DNA of 7,164 nt from Pseudomonadota bacterium (GCA_018241455.1 JAFEDW010000102.1:1-7164); one strand, 5' to 3'. Numbered from the stretch's first letter, positions 1 to 6,566 are shown. Numbers and translations are program-made. The notes: a model not told the origin generated them from the letters alone.

Positions 1-468
1 GGCGATGCGCAGGAACGCCTGTTGCGCCTGGCTGGCCTGTTGCTGCGCGAGGCACTCGTGGGCATCAAGGAACTGGCGCGGCTGCAACGCGAGATCCGCA
101 AGGACGCGGGCCTGCGCGCCGATGCGGACGAACCCGAGCGCGTCGCCTTGCAGAATCTCGCGGTGGAGGAATTGCTTGCGCGGCTGCTGCTGGGGCATGA
201 CCAGCGACAGCTCGATGCGGTGCAGTGGCTGCGCGAATTGTTTGGGCTCGCCAGCCGTCACGACGCCGCGCTGATGCGGGCGCTGCGCCCGGCGCTGGTG
301 GAATTCACCGAGCGGCTCGATCCCTCGCCGCAGAATCCGCGCAGCGCCGCGGCCGCGCGTTTCCGCAGCATCACCGACATGCCGGACGGACGGTTGCCGC
401 ACCTGTTCATCGAATCGCTGGCGCGCAGCTACAACGCCGAGATCGGCGGCGGACCGAAGGAAGATTGA
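1..468 (+). CDS. C-terminal fragment of a TagH-like (type VI secretion FHA-domain) protein
   Basis: The reading frame is open from the left edge to a TGA at 466-468, giving about 155 residues of a protein whose start lies outside the window. In the family, TagH/Fha1 carries an N-terminal FHA phosphothreonine-binding domain and a conserved C-terminal domain, and it helps regulate type VI secretion assembly in the cytoplasm. Only the C-terminal part would be visible here. The resemblance rests on a helical segment with LLREALVGIKELARL, a following Q-N-L-A-V-E-E-L-L element, a block reading ASRHDAALMRALRPAL, then the FTERLDP motif that matches the typical RFDP, and a final LPHLFIESLARSYNAEI that matches the family's usual FxxxFARAYE-like ending. 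The FHA domain itself is not visible. The recognition is by remembered family pattern, so the product name is moderately sure while the coding status is very sure. The tRNA on the opposite strand begins nine bases downstream, and no intrinsic terminator is seen between them. Confidence 0.6.
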   Translation, partial: GDAQERLLRLAGLLLREALVGIKELARLQREIRKDAGLRADADEPERVALQNLAVEELLARLLLGHDQRQLDAVQWLRELFGLASRHDAALMRALRPALVEFTERLDPSPQNPRSAAAARFRSITDMPDGRLPHLFIESLARSYNAEIGGGPKED

Positions 469-477
469 GGGTCGTAG

Positions 478-570
478 TGGCGGAGAGGGTGGGATTCGAA
501 CCCACGTGCCGGATTTACCCGACCATCCGATTTCGAGTCGGCGCCGTTATGACCACTTCGGTACCTCTCC
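478..570 (-). tRNA. tRNA-Ser (anticodon CGA)
   Basis: Read on the minus strand this is a 93-nt class II tRNA with an encoded CCA end. The acceptor stem is a perfect 7 bp (GGAGAGG with CCTCTCC, discriminator G). The D stem is 3 bp (CCG/CGG) with a GTGGTC loop. The anticodon loop is CTCGAAA, so the anticodon is CGA (genomic 533-535), which reads UCG serine codons. The long variable arm has a 5-bp stem (GTCGG/CCGGC, one T-G pair) that is typical of serine tRNAs. The T arm is a perfect 5 bp (GTGGG/CCCAC) around TTCGAAT. One oddity: the outermost anticodon-stem pair is G opposite A, leaving four Watson-Crick pairs. The tRNA sits between the 3' end of the TagH-like gene and the start of mltF. Confidence 0.96.
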
Positions 571-595
571 AGGACTGCACTTTTTCGGAATTGGT

Positions 596-601
596 ATTCT
601 A
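596..601 (-). promoter_or_regulatory. Possible -10 box for tRNA-Ser
   Basis: The minus-strand hexamer TAGAAT matches five of six positions of the sigma70 -10 consensus and ends 25 bases before the first tRNA base, so transcription would start near 588-590 with a leader of about 20 nt. No good -35 hexamer is visible at 16-18 bases. The same bases read TATTCT (595-600) on the plus strand, which could serve as a weak -10 for mltF, so the two promoters may overlap. Confidence 0.35.
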
Positions 602-631
602 GCTGAAGCGGCCGGTCCGTGAGGATGTCCC

Positions 632-2089
632 GTGACGCGTGGCTTGACGAGACTCGGCATTTCCGTGTGGCTCGCATGCGTGGCGCTGGCCGGCTGCGAC
701 AGCCGGCCCAACGGGCTGGCACACGTCTACGCACGCGGCGAGCTGCGCGTCGCCACCGTCAACGAACCCACCAGCTACTACCTCGGCGCGCACGGCCCGC
801 AGGGCTTCGAATACCGCTTGGCACGAGCCTTCGCCGACAGCCTCGGCGTGCAGTTGGTCATCGTTCCGGCCCACGACCGCTCCGCGCTGCGCGACATGCT
901 GATCGACGGGCGCGTTGACATCGTGGCGGCGGAATTGACCGCGGATGACTACTGGAAGCGCGCCGGGCTGGCCACCGAAACCTACCGCGAGATCCCGCAG
1001 CTGGTCGTGCAGCGCCGCGGCCTGGCGCCGATCCACAACATCGCGGGCTTAAGCGGCACGCGGGTCGTCGCCCGCGAGGGCAGCCCGCAGCTGGAACTGC
1101 TGCGCGGCCTGCGCGGGAGTGGAGCCGCCTACCTGACCTGGACCGAATTGCCGCGCGAACAGGCCGATCCGCTCGACTGGGTCAATTCGGGCGATGCCGA
1201 CTACGCGATCATCGATCGCAGCGAATTCGCGTTTGCGCGCCACCTGTATCCGGAAGCCTCGGTGGCCTTCACGCTGCCCGATCCACGGCCGGTGCAATGG
1301 CTGGTGCGCCGATCGGCGCTCGATCTGCGCGATGCCGCGAACCGCTTCTTCGGCAATGCGCGCGACACCGGCCTGCTCGCGCAGCTCGCGCGCGAAGCCG
1401 ACGCGGAGGCCGGCGATTTCGAGTACCAGGAGGCGCGTCGCTTCCAGGACGACATCGCCAAGCGCCTGCCGGACCTGCGCGACGATTTCGCTCAGGCCGC
1501 CGGCGCGCAGGCCTTGGACTGGCGGCTGCTGGCCGCGGTCGGCTACCAGGAATCGCACTGGGACGACCACGCCACCTCCGGTGACGGCGCGGCCGGCATC
1601 ATGATGCTGACGCCGTCGACCGCCCGCGCGATGGGCGTGGCCGACCGCACCAACTCGGCGCAGAACATCGCCGGCGGCGCGGCCTATCTTGCGCAGATGC
1701 TGCAGATGATTCCGGCGCGCATCGCCGAACCCGACCGCACCTGGCTGGCGCTTGCCGCGTACAACGTCGGCTTCGGCCATCTCGAGGACGCGCGCATCCT
1801 GGCGCAGACGCAGGGCAAGAATCCGGATTCCTGGGCCGATGTCAGCCAGGTGCTGCCGTGGCTGGCGCAGGAGCGCTGGTACGACCTCGCCAAGCGCGGC
1901 TACGCGCGCGGCTGGGAGCCGGTGCGCTTCGTCGAGCAGGTGCGCGGTTACCTCGCCGTGCTCGAGTGGTACGGCGATGGGCGGCCCACCGGCCCGGCGC
2001 CCGAGCAACCGTCGGCGCCGGCCTTCGCGCCGACGCTGACGCCGGCGCCGCTGCGCTCAGCGCCGACGTGGTTCGAAAAATTCCGTTAG
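632..2089 (+). CDS. mltF: Membrane-bound lytic murein transglycosylase F (lipoprotein)
   Basis: MltF cleaves the MurNAc-GlcNAc bond of peptidoglycan non-hydrolytically, forming 1,6-anhydro-muropeptides in the periplasm. The 485-residue product has the family layout. A lipoprotein signal ends in LAGC with the lipidated Cys22. A solute-binding-protein-like domain spans about 34-265 (LRVATVNEPTSYY, GFEYRLARAFADSLG). A C-terminal SLT domain spans about 290-440 with catalytic Glu307 in GYQESHWD, the GIMMLTPSTA motif at 322-331 and AAYNVG at 375-380. A Pro/Ala-rich tail follows from about 450. Length is slightly below the E. coli enzyme (about 518). The GTG start at 632 is chosen because a TGA lies in frame at 620-622, and GAGGA at 621-625 is a well-placed ribosome binding site. 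Asp follows the lipidated Cys, which in E. coli favours inner-membrane retention. Its 3' end overlaps the convergent tadA by 33 bases. Confidence 0.95.
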   Translation: MTRGLTRLGISVWLACVALAGCDSRPNGLAHVYARGELRVATVNEPTSYYLGAHGPQGFEYRLARAFADSLGVQLVIVPAHDRSALRDMLIDGRVDIVAAELTADDYWKRAGLATETYREIPQLVVQRRGLAPIHNIAGLSGTRVVAREGSPQLELLRGLRGSGAAYLTWTELPREQADPLDWVNSGDADYAIIDRSEFAFARHLYPEASVAFTLPDPRPVQWLVRRSALDLRDAANRFFGNARDTGLLAQLAREADAEAGDFEYQEARRFQDDIAKRLPDLRDDFAQAAGAQALDWRLLAAVGYQESHWDDHATSGDGAAGIMMLTPSTARAMGVADRTNSAQNIAGGAAYLAQMLQMIPARIAEPDRTWLALAAYNVGFGHLEDARILAQTQGKNPDSWADVSQVLPWLAQERWYDLAKRGYARGWEPVRFVEQVRGYLAVLEWYGDGRPTGPAPEQPSAPAFAPTLTPAPLRSAPTWFEKFR

Positions 2090-2509
2090 CAGCGCCGCGC
2101 ACTCGGCTTGCATGACGCCGCCGAACACATCGACGCGGTGGTTGAGGCCCGGCAGCGCAAACGCATCGATCATGCTGCCGGCAGCGCCGGCACGCGCATC
2201 CCAGGCGCCGAACACCACGCGCCGCACGCGCGCATGCACGATCGCAGCGGCGCACATCAGGCAGGGCTCGAGCGTCACGTACAGCACGGTGTCGTTGAGG
2301 CGATAGCTGCCGAGCGCCGTGGCGCCGGCGCGCAACGCTTCGATCTCGGCGTGCGCCGTCGGATCGCAGCCACTGATGGGCCGGTTGGCGCCCGTTGCCA
2401 ACACCTCGCCGGCCCGCACCAGCACGGCGCCCACCGGCACTTCGCCCGCTTCGTGGGCGCGGCGCGCCTGCGCGAGCGCCATTGCCATGAATGCCGTATC
2501 GGTGCCCAT
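2057..2509 (-). CDS. tadA: tRNA-specific adenosine-34 deaminase
   Basis: TadA deaminates A34 to inosine in the anticodon of tRNA-Arg(ACG) in the cytoplasm, an essential step in most bacteria for reading CGN codons. The 150-residue product is a full-length cytidine/deoxycytidylate deaminase-fold protein. It has the zinc-binding HAE motif with His53 and the proton-shuttling Glu55, and the PCLMC motif with zinc ligands Cys83 and Cys86. The N-terminal MAMALAQARRAHEAGEVPVGAVLV block and the GAWDARAGAAGS loop after the second motif are typical of TadA rather than of free-base or nucleoside deaminases. The ATG at 2507-2509 is supported by GAGG six bases upstream. The gene converges on mltF with 33 bases of coding overlap, an adjacency also known in E. 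coli. It diverges from acuI across a 115-base gap. Confidence 0.95.
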   Translation of the reverse strand: MGTDTAFMAMALAQARRAHEAGEVPVGAVLVRAGEVLATGANRPISGCDPTAHAEIEALRAGATALGSYRLNDTVLYVTLEPCLMCAAAIVHARVRRVVFGAWDARAGAAGSMIDAFALPGLNHRVDVFGGVMQAECAALLTEFFEPRRR

Positions 2510-2556
2510 CCGTCGCCTCGTTCTACCGCGCTATGGTCGCACACACGCGATTCGCA

Positions 2557-2587
2557 TTGGCCATCGGTGCGCGAAATGGCTTATCTT
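2557..2587 (+). promoter_or_regulatory. Candidate promoter for the acuI-enolase unit
   Basis: In the 115-base gap between tadA and acuI, a TTGGCC hexamer at 2557-2562 is followed 19 bases later by TATCTT at 2582-2587, which matches four of six -10 positions. Spacing is longer than the ideal 17, and this is only the best candidate seen. Nothing equally good was found for tadA on the other strand. Confidence 0.25.
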
Positions 2588-2590
2588 GCG

Positions 2591-2616
2591 CTCCGCGCCA
2601 GCACGGCGCGGCGGAG
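2591..2616 (+). promoter_or_regulatory. Leader hairpin covering the acuI ribosome binding site
   Basis: CTCC (2591-2594) pairs with GGAG (2613-2616), and GCGCC (2595-2599) pairs with GGCGC (2605-2609), around an AGCAC loop with a three-base bulge at 2610-2612. The outer 3' strand is the GGAG that serves as Shine-Dalgarno for the ATG at 2625. The structure would hide the ribosome binding site when folded. Pairing is seen directly; any regulatory role is inference, since GC-rich DNA forms such pairs by chance. Confidence 0.4.
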
Positions 2617-2624
2617 CGCGGCGG

Positions 2625-3611
2625 ATGTTCAGGGCCCTGGTACTCGAGAACCGCGATGGTGCCGTGAGCGCCACCGTGCAGCCGCTCGATGAATCGAGGC
2701 TGCCGGCGGGCGATGTGCGCGTTGCCGTCGAGTACTCGACGCTCAACTACAAGGATGGGCTGATCGTCAACGGCGCGGGCGGACTGGTCAAGAACTACCC
2801 ACACGTGCCCGGCATCGATTTCGCGGGCACCGTGATCGAGAGCCGCCATCCCGCCTGGCACGCAGGCGACAAGGTGATACTGACCGGCTGGCGCGTCGGT
2901 GAAGCACAATGGGGTGGCTACGCGCAGCAGGCGCAGGTCAATGGTAACTGGCTCGTGCCGCTGCCCGCGGCGCTCGATGCGCGGCAGGCGATGGCGATCG
3001 GCACGGCCGGATTGACGGCGATGCTGGCGGTCATGGCGCTGCAAGCCCACGCGATCACGCCCGCCGCCGGCGAGGTGCTGGTCACCGGCGCGGCCGGCGG
3101 TGTCGGTTCGGTCGCCACGGCCGTGCTGGCGCGGCGCGGATTCAACGTGGTCGCTTCGACCGGCCGCGCCGATGCGCACGATTTCCTGCGCAAGCTGGGC
3201 GCCACGACGATCATCGATCGTTCGGCATTTGCAGAACCGGCCAGGCGGCCACTCGAGTCGGAGCGCTGGGCAGCGTGCATCGACGCGGTGGGAGGCAACA
3301 CGCTCGCGCGCGTGCTGGCCCAAACCCGCTATGGCGGATCGGTGGCGGCGGTCGGGCTGGCCGGCGGCAGCAGGCTCGAGCACACGGTCATGCCGTTCAT
3401 CTTGCGCGGCGTGAGCCTGCTCGGCATCGACTCGGTCATGTGCCCGATGGCACAGCGCCTGGCCGCCTGGTCGCGGCTGCAGGCCGAACTGCCGCTCGAA
3501 CAGCTCGACGCCATGAGCGTCGATGCGACGCTGGATGAGCTGCCGCGCCTGGCGCAGGCGATCGTCGCCGGACAGGTGCGCGGCCGCGTGGTCGTCGACG
3601 TCAACCGCTAG
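2625..3611 (+). CDS. acuI: AcuI/YhdH-type acryloyl-CoA reductase (NADPH), MDR superfamily
   Basis: AcuI/YhdH reduces acryloyl-CoA to propionyl-CoA with NADPH in the cytoplasm. It detoxifies the reactive acryloyl-CoA formed during propionate, 3-hydroxypropionate or DMSP metabolism. The 328-residue product matches the family length (about 324-330). It is a zinc-free medium-chain dehydrogenase with an N-terminal GroES-like domain bearing the typical STLNYKDGL (38-46) and PGIDFAGTV (62-70) motifs. The Rossmann fold contains VTGAAGGVGSVA (153-164), and STGR (178-181) lies where the 2'-phosphate of NADPH is bound. The family hallmark PFILRGVSLLGIDSV falls at 257-271. The frame is open further upstream to 2319, but ATG 2625 is chosen because it starts the conserved FRALVLE block and has GGAG eight bases before it; the upstream part overlaps tadA antisense. 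A mandelate-racemase-like gene follows after 20 bases, so co-transcription is likely. Its exact substrate is inferred from the family. Confidence 0.9.
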   Translation: MFRALVLENRDGAVSATVQPLDESRLPAGDVRVAVEYSTLNYKDGLIVNGAGGLVKNYPHVPGIDFAGTVIESRHPAWHAGDKVILTGWRVGEAQWGGYAQQAQVNGNWLVPLPAALDARQAMAIGTAGLTAMLAVMALQAHAITPAAGEVLVTGAAGGVGSVATAVLARRGFNVVASTGRADAHDFLRKLGATTIIDRSAFAEPARRPLESERWAACIDAVGGNTLARVLAQTRYGGSVAAVGLAGGSRLEHTVMPFILRGVSLLGIDSVMCPMAQRLAAWSRLQAELPLEQLDAMSVDATLDELPRLAQAIVAGQVRGRVVVDVNR

Positions 3612-3631
3612 CAATTGCCGGCACTCCAACC

Positions 3632-4747
3632 ATGCACACCGCACCGACCATCGCGCGACTCGAAACCTTCGCCAACGAATTCGTCTGCTTCGTGCGGCTC
3701 ACGACCGACAGCGGCGCGGTCGGCTGGGGCCAGACCTCGACGTACAACGCCGACATCACGGCGACGATCTTCCATCGCCAGGTGGCGCCGTGGGCGCTCG
3801 GCGCCGACGCCTTCGACATTCCGGCGCTCATAGACCGGATCGAGCGGCGCGAGCACAAGTTCCCGGGCAGCTACCGCTGCCGTGCGCTGGCCGGGCTCGA
3901 CACGGCGCTATGGGACCTGCGTGGCAAGCTCGAGAGCCGGCCGGTGGTCGAGTTGCTCGGCGGCAAGCCGCGGCCGTTGCGCGCCTACGCTTCTTCGATG
4001 AAGCGCGACATCACGCCGCAGGCCGAAGCGGCGCGCTTCCTGCGGCTGCGCGACGAGCAGGGGTTCGACGCCTTCAAGTGGCGCGTGGCCGCCGAATGCG
4101 GCCGCGATGTCGACGAGTGGCCCGGACGTACCGAGGAGATCGTGCCGACGGTGGCGCGTGCGCTGGGCGACGGCATCGACAAGCTGGTCGACGCGAACAG
4201 CGGCTACTCGCCGCCGCGCGCGATCGAAGTCGGGCGGCTGCTGGAAGCCGAGGGCATCGGCCACTACGAGGAACCCTGCCCCTATTGGAAACTCGAGGAA
4301 ACGCGCGCGGTCGCCGCGGCGTTGCGCATCGACGTCACCGGCGGCGAGCAGGACTGGGACCTGGCCACCTGGGCGCGCATGATCGAGATGCACGCAGTCG
4401 ATATCGTGCAGCCGGATGTCATGTACATGGGCGGACTGTGGCGCACGCTCGAGGTGGCGCGCATGGCCGCGGCCGCCGGCCTGCCGTGCACGCCGCACAG
4501 CGCCAATCTCTCGCTGGTGACGATCTGCACCATGCACCTGCTCGGTGCGATTCCCAACGCCGGCAAATACCTGGAATTCTCGATCGAGGGCGACGACTAT
4601 TATCCCTGGCAGCGCGGGCTGTTCCAGGGCGATCCATTCGCGGTGCGCGATGGCCAGGTGAACATTCCGTCGGCGCCGGGCTGGGGTGTCGAGATCAATC
4701 CGGACTGGCTGTCAGCCGCCAGCTACCGCGTCAGCGCGAAATCCTGA
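3632..4747 (+). CDS. Enolase-superfamily protein, mandelate racemase subgroup (probable acid-sugar dehydratase or racemase)
   Basis: Members of this superfamily abstract the proton alpha to a carboxylate with Mg2+ help, and many in this subgroup dehydrate sugar acids. The 371-residue product shows an N-terminal capping domain (about 1-120, with RCRALAGLDTALWDLRGK near 82-99) and a (beta/alpha)7-beta barrel. Predicted metal ligands are Asp187 (LVDANSGYS), Glu213 (HYEEPCP) and Glu239 (TGGEQDW). The His-Asp dyad of the mandelate racemase group is present as Asp262 (QPDVMYMGG) and His289 (TPHSAN). At the usual KxK site the sequence is Lys149-Trp-Arg151, so the second lysine, which is the base in mandelate racemase, is arginine. 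ATG 3632 has no clear Shine-Dalgarno and follows acuI by 20 bases, which fits translation linked to acuI. The 3' end overlaps the convergent peptidase gene by 36 bases. Substrate is unknown: the family is well recognised, the reaction is not. Confidence 0.88.
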   Translation: MHTAPTIARLETFANEFVCFVRLTTDSGAVGWGQTSTYNADITATIFHRQVAPWALGADAFDIPALIDRIERREHKFPGSYRCRALAGLDTALWDLRGKLESRPVVELLGGKPRPLRAYASSMKRDITPQAEAARFLRLRDEQGFDAFKWRVAAECGRDVDEWPGRTEEIVPTVARALGDGIDKLVDANSGYSPPRAIEVGRLLEAEGIGHYEEPCPYWKLEETRAVAAALRIDVTGGEQDWDLATWARMIEMHAVDIVQPDVMYMGGLWRTLEVARMAAAAGLPCTPHSANLSLVTICTMHLLGAIPNAGKYLEFSIEGDDYYPWQRGLFQGDPFAVRDGQVNIPSAPGWGVEINPDWLSAASYRVSAKS

Positions 4748-6091
4748 ATCCCGCGGGGTTTTCGACAGGCGTTCGATCAGCAGCGCCGTGCGCTTGATCT
4801 GGCGATCGAAGCTCGGGAGTTCGACCGTCTCGCCGGGAGCGTGGCTGCCTTGGCCCACGGCGCCGAAGCCCACCAGGCAGTCGAGCTTGTCGGCCACGAA
4901 CGAGATGTCGCCGGCGCCCCGTTCCATCGGATCGAGTTCGCCCATTGGCTCGAGGCCCAACGCCGCGTTGATCTCGTTGAGGCGCGCAAGCAGCGCGCGG
5001 TTGCCAGCGGTCGGCGCCATCGCCGGATAGCCTTCGTCGAACTCGAGCGTGGCGTTGGTGCCGGGAAGGTGATCGGCGACGATCGCACGCATGCGCGCCA
5101 CCATGCGTTCGGTCTGCGCGTTGCTGAGCGTGCGCAAATCGCCCTTGGCGATACCCTGCGCGGCGATGACATTGGTCTTGCCGCTGGCCGAGGCGCTGAC
5201 GCCGTCGGCATTGATCGCCGCGCTCGCGCCGCCGATGAGCAGCCCGACGTTGTACGTGGCGTTGGGCTCGCGCAGCTCGCGCCGGAACGCGTCGATGATG
5301 CGCGTCAGCTCGTAGTTCGCGCCGAAACCTGCCTCCGCCGAGAAGACGCCGGAGGAATGCCCGGACTGCGCCGTCGTGCGCAGCGTCCAGCCGATGTCGC
5401 TGCGGCGGGCGATCGTGCCCATGTCGTGACCGTTCTTCGTCGCCAGCGCCTCGAATTCCAGCGCCACGTCGGCCTGCCTGGCCGCGGCAACCAGGTCGGC
5501 GCGCGCCTGCGACTCGGGGCTCCCGGCATCCTCTTCATCGCCGGCGAGCACGATCGTCACGTCCGCACGCTCGAGCGCGCCGGTGGCATGCAAGGCGCGC
5601 AATGCGCCGACCATGATGGCAAGCCCATCCTTCATGTCGTTGACACCCGGCCCCTCGGCGATGTTGCCGCGCCGCTCGTAGCGCTGGAATGGGCTGTCGG
5701 GCTCGAACACCGTGTCGAGATGGCCGATCAGCAGCACGCGTTTGCCATGCCCGCCGGCGTGATGCGTCGCGAGTACCAGGCCGGCGCGGCCGACGGCACT
5801 CATCGGCCGCCATTCCACCTGGAAGCCCAGTGGGGCCAACTCGGCCATCATGATGCGACCGACGCGTTCAACGCCGGCGAAATTCATCGTGCCGCTGTTG
5901 ATGTTGACCAGTTTCTCGAGCAGCTCGATCGAGCGGTCGTTCTCCGCCGCGGCGGCCGCCACGATGCGACGCTCCTCGCCCGACAACGTGTTGCTGTTCG
6001 CTGCGCGGGCCGGGCATGTGCCCACCAGCGTCGCCAGCAGGCCCATGCCCAGCCAGGCATACATCGCACGAGGTTTATTTCTTAAGCGCAT
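4712..6091 (-). CDS. Exported M20-family (carboxypeptidase G2-like) metallopeptidase
   Basis: M20 enzymes of this type are two-zinc hydrolases that release C-terminal amino acids, often glutamate, from peptides or acylated amino acids. The 459-residue product starts with a Sec-type signal peptide: basic MRLRNKPR, a hydrophobic stretch at about 11-25, and a likely cut after ARA (28-30), so it should act in the periplasm. Active-site residues are His124 and Asp126 in GHLDTVF, bridging Asp152 in GVNDMKDG, general base Glu186 and ligand Glu187 in DEEDAGS, Glu212 in ALEFE, and His417 in GSHAPGE. The inserted dimerisation domain (about 225-345) includes SGHSSG. ATG 6089-6091 is preferred over the in-frame ATG nine codons later because it supplies the basic n-region, though no strong ribosome binding site is visible. 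It begins three bases after the marR stop, so the two are probably translated from one message. Its 3' end overlaps the convergent enolase-like gene by 36 bases. Natural substrate is unknown. Confidence 0.9.
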   Translation of the reverse strand: MRLRNKPRAMYAWLGMGLLATLVGTCPARAANSNTLSGEERRIVAAAAAENDRSIELLEKLVNINSGTMNFAGVERVGRIMMAELAPLGFQVEWRPMSAVGRAGLVLATHHAGGHGKRVLLIGHLDTVFEPDSPFQRYERRGNIAEGPGVNDMKDGLAIMVGALRALHATGALERADVTIVLAGDEEDAGSPESQARADLVAAARQADVALEFEALATKNGHDMGTIARRSDIGWTLRTTAQSGHSSGVFSAEAGFGANYELTRIIDAFRRELREPNATYNVGLLIGGASAAINADGVSASASGKTNVIAAQGIAKGDLRTLSNAQTERMVARMRAIVADHLPGTNATLEFDEGYPAMAPTAGNRALLARLNEINAALGLEPMGELDPMERGAGDISFVADKLDCLVGFGAVGQGSHAPGETVELPSFDRQIKRTALLIERLSKTPRDSGFRADAVAGG

Positions 6092-6094
6092 GAT

Positions 6095-6547
6095 TCATGA
6101 CGGTTTTGAGCCCGCTATAAGTGTGCCCAGCGTCGTGTCGAGCGCGGCTGCCTGGGCGCTGCTCAGGTGGGCACCGATGACGCTCTGGATCGCCGGCCCG
6201 TAGACCGACCACATGCGCCGGCGGATGGCACGTCCGGCCGCCGTCACGACGATGACCTGGCCGCGCCCGTCGTCTTCGCAAGCGCGGCGCTCGACGTAGT
6301 GCTCGCTCTCGAGCCGATCGATCAGCCGCGAGAGATTGCATTGCGACAGCAGCAACTCGCGCTCCAGTTCGAAGGGGCGCAGCCCGGCCGGGCCGGCACG
6401 CTCGAGTTCGAGCAGCGCGTCGTACCAGGCGAGCTGCGGCAGCCCCGCGGACTTGAGCCGCTGCTCGATGGCGCCGGCCGCGAGCTGCTGCGCCTTCGCG
6501 AGGCGCGCCCACGCCCTGATCACCGTGCTGCTGGGTTGGTTGGTCAT
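6095..6547 (-). CDS. MarR-family transcriptional repressor
   Basis: MarR proteins are dimeric winged-helix regulators that usually repress their own and neighbouring promoters and let go on binding small aromatic or electrophilic ligands or on oxidation. From the chosen start the product has 150 residues. The winged helix lies at about 40-108, including a recognition helix with SQCNLSRLIDRLE, followed by the wing YVERRACEDDGRGQVIVVT and AAGR. Two cysteines (70, 90) sit in the DNA-binding region; the N-terminal reactive Cys of OhrR is absent. The frame also has ATGs at 6557-6559 and 6569-6571. The 6571 start would coincide with the predicted transcription start of the promoter at 6575-6603, so ATG 6545-6547 is preferred, although its ribosome binding site is weak. 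A 158-residue version from 6571 remains possible. The M20 peptidase gene follows after three bases, and doxX diverges across about 100 bases of palindrome-rich DNA. Confidence 0.9.
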   Translation of the reverse strand: MTNQPSSTVIRAWARLAKAQQLAAGAIEQRLKSAGLPQLAWYDALLELERAGPAGLRPFELERELLLSQCNLSRLIDRLESEHYVERRACEDDGRGQVIVVTAAGRAIRRRMWSVYGPAIQSVIGAHLSSAQAAALDTTLGTLIAGSKPS

Positions 6548-6566
6548 GGCTGCCCGCATGAGCTGA

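Noticed and set aside
429..734. Small frame spanning the tRNA with a translated SGHNGADSKSDG-type string
   Set aside because: This is a well-known false protein produced by translating a tRNA-Ser gene; the 93-nt tRNA explains the sequence.
1049..2008. Long open frame of 319 codons on the minus strand inside mltF
   Set aside because: It lies wholly antisense to a clear mltF frame with intact catalytic motifs. Its translation is rich in Arg, Ala and Gly without recognisable domains, as expected from a GC-rich gene read backwards.
1990..2070. Repeated GCCGGCGCC-like elements at the 3' end of mltF
   Set aside because: They reflect Ala/Pro-rich coding in a GC-rich gene. Spacing is irregular and there is no direct-repeat unit that would indicate a mobile or CRISPR-like element.
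2319..2624. Upstream extension of the acuI frame by 102 codons
   Set aside because: It runs antisense through tadA, has no homology to the MDR family, and the conserved N-terminus begins exactly at ATG 2625 behind a ribosome binding site.
2523..3644. Minus-strand frame of 373 codons opposite acuI
   Set aside because: Antisense to a well-conserved MDR reductase. Composition is His/Arg-rich with no domain, and it would also intrude on the start of the enolase-like gene.
4841..6085. Long open frame of 414 codons on the plus strand opposite the M20 peptidase
   Set aside because: It is the antisense shadow of the peptidase gene, whose signal peptide and metal-binding motifs are all in place. The shadow has no family features.
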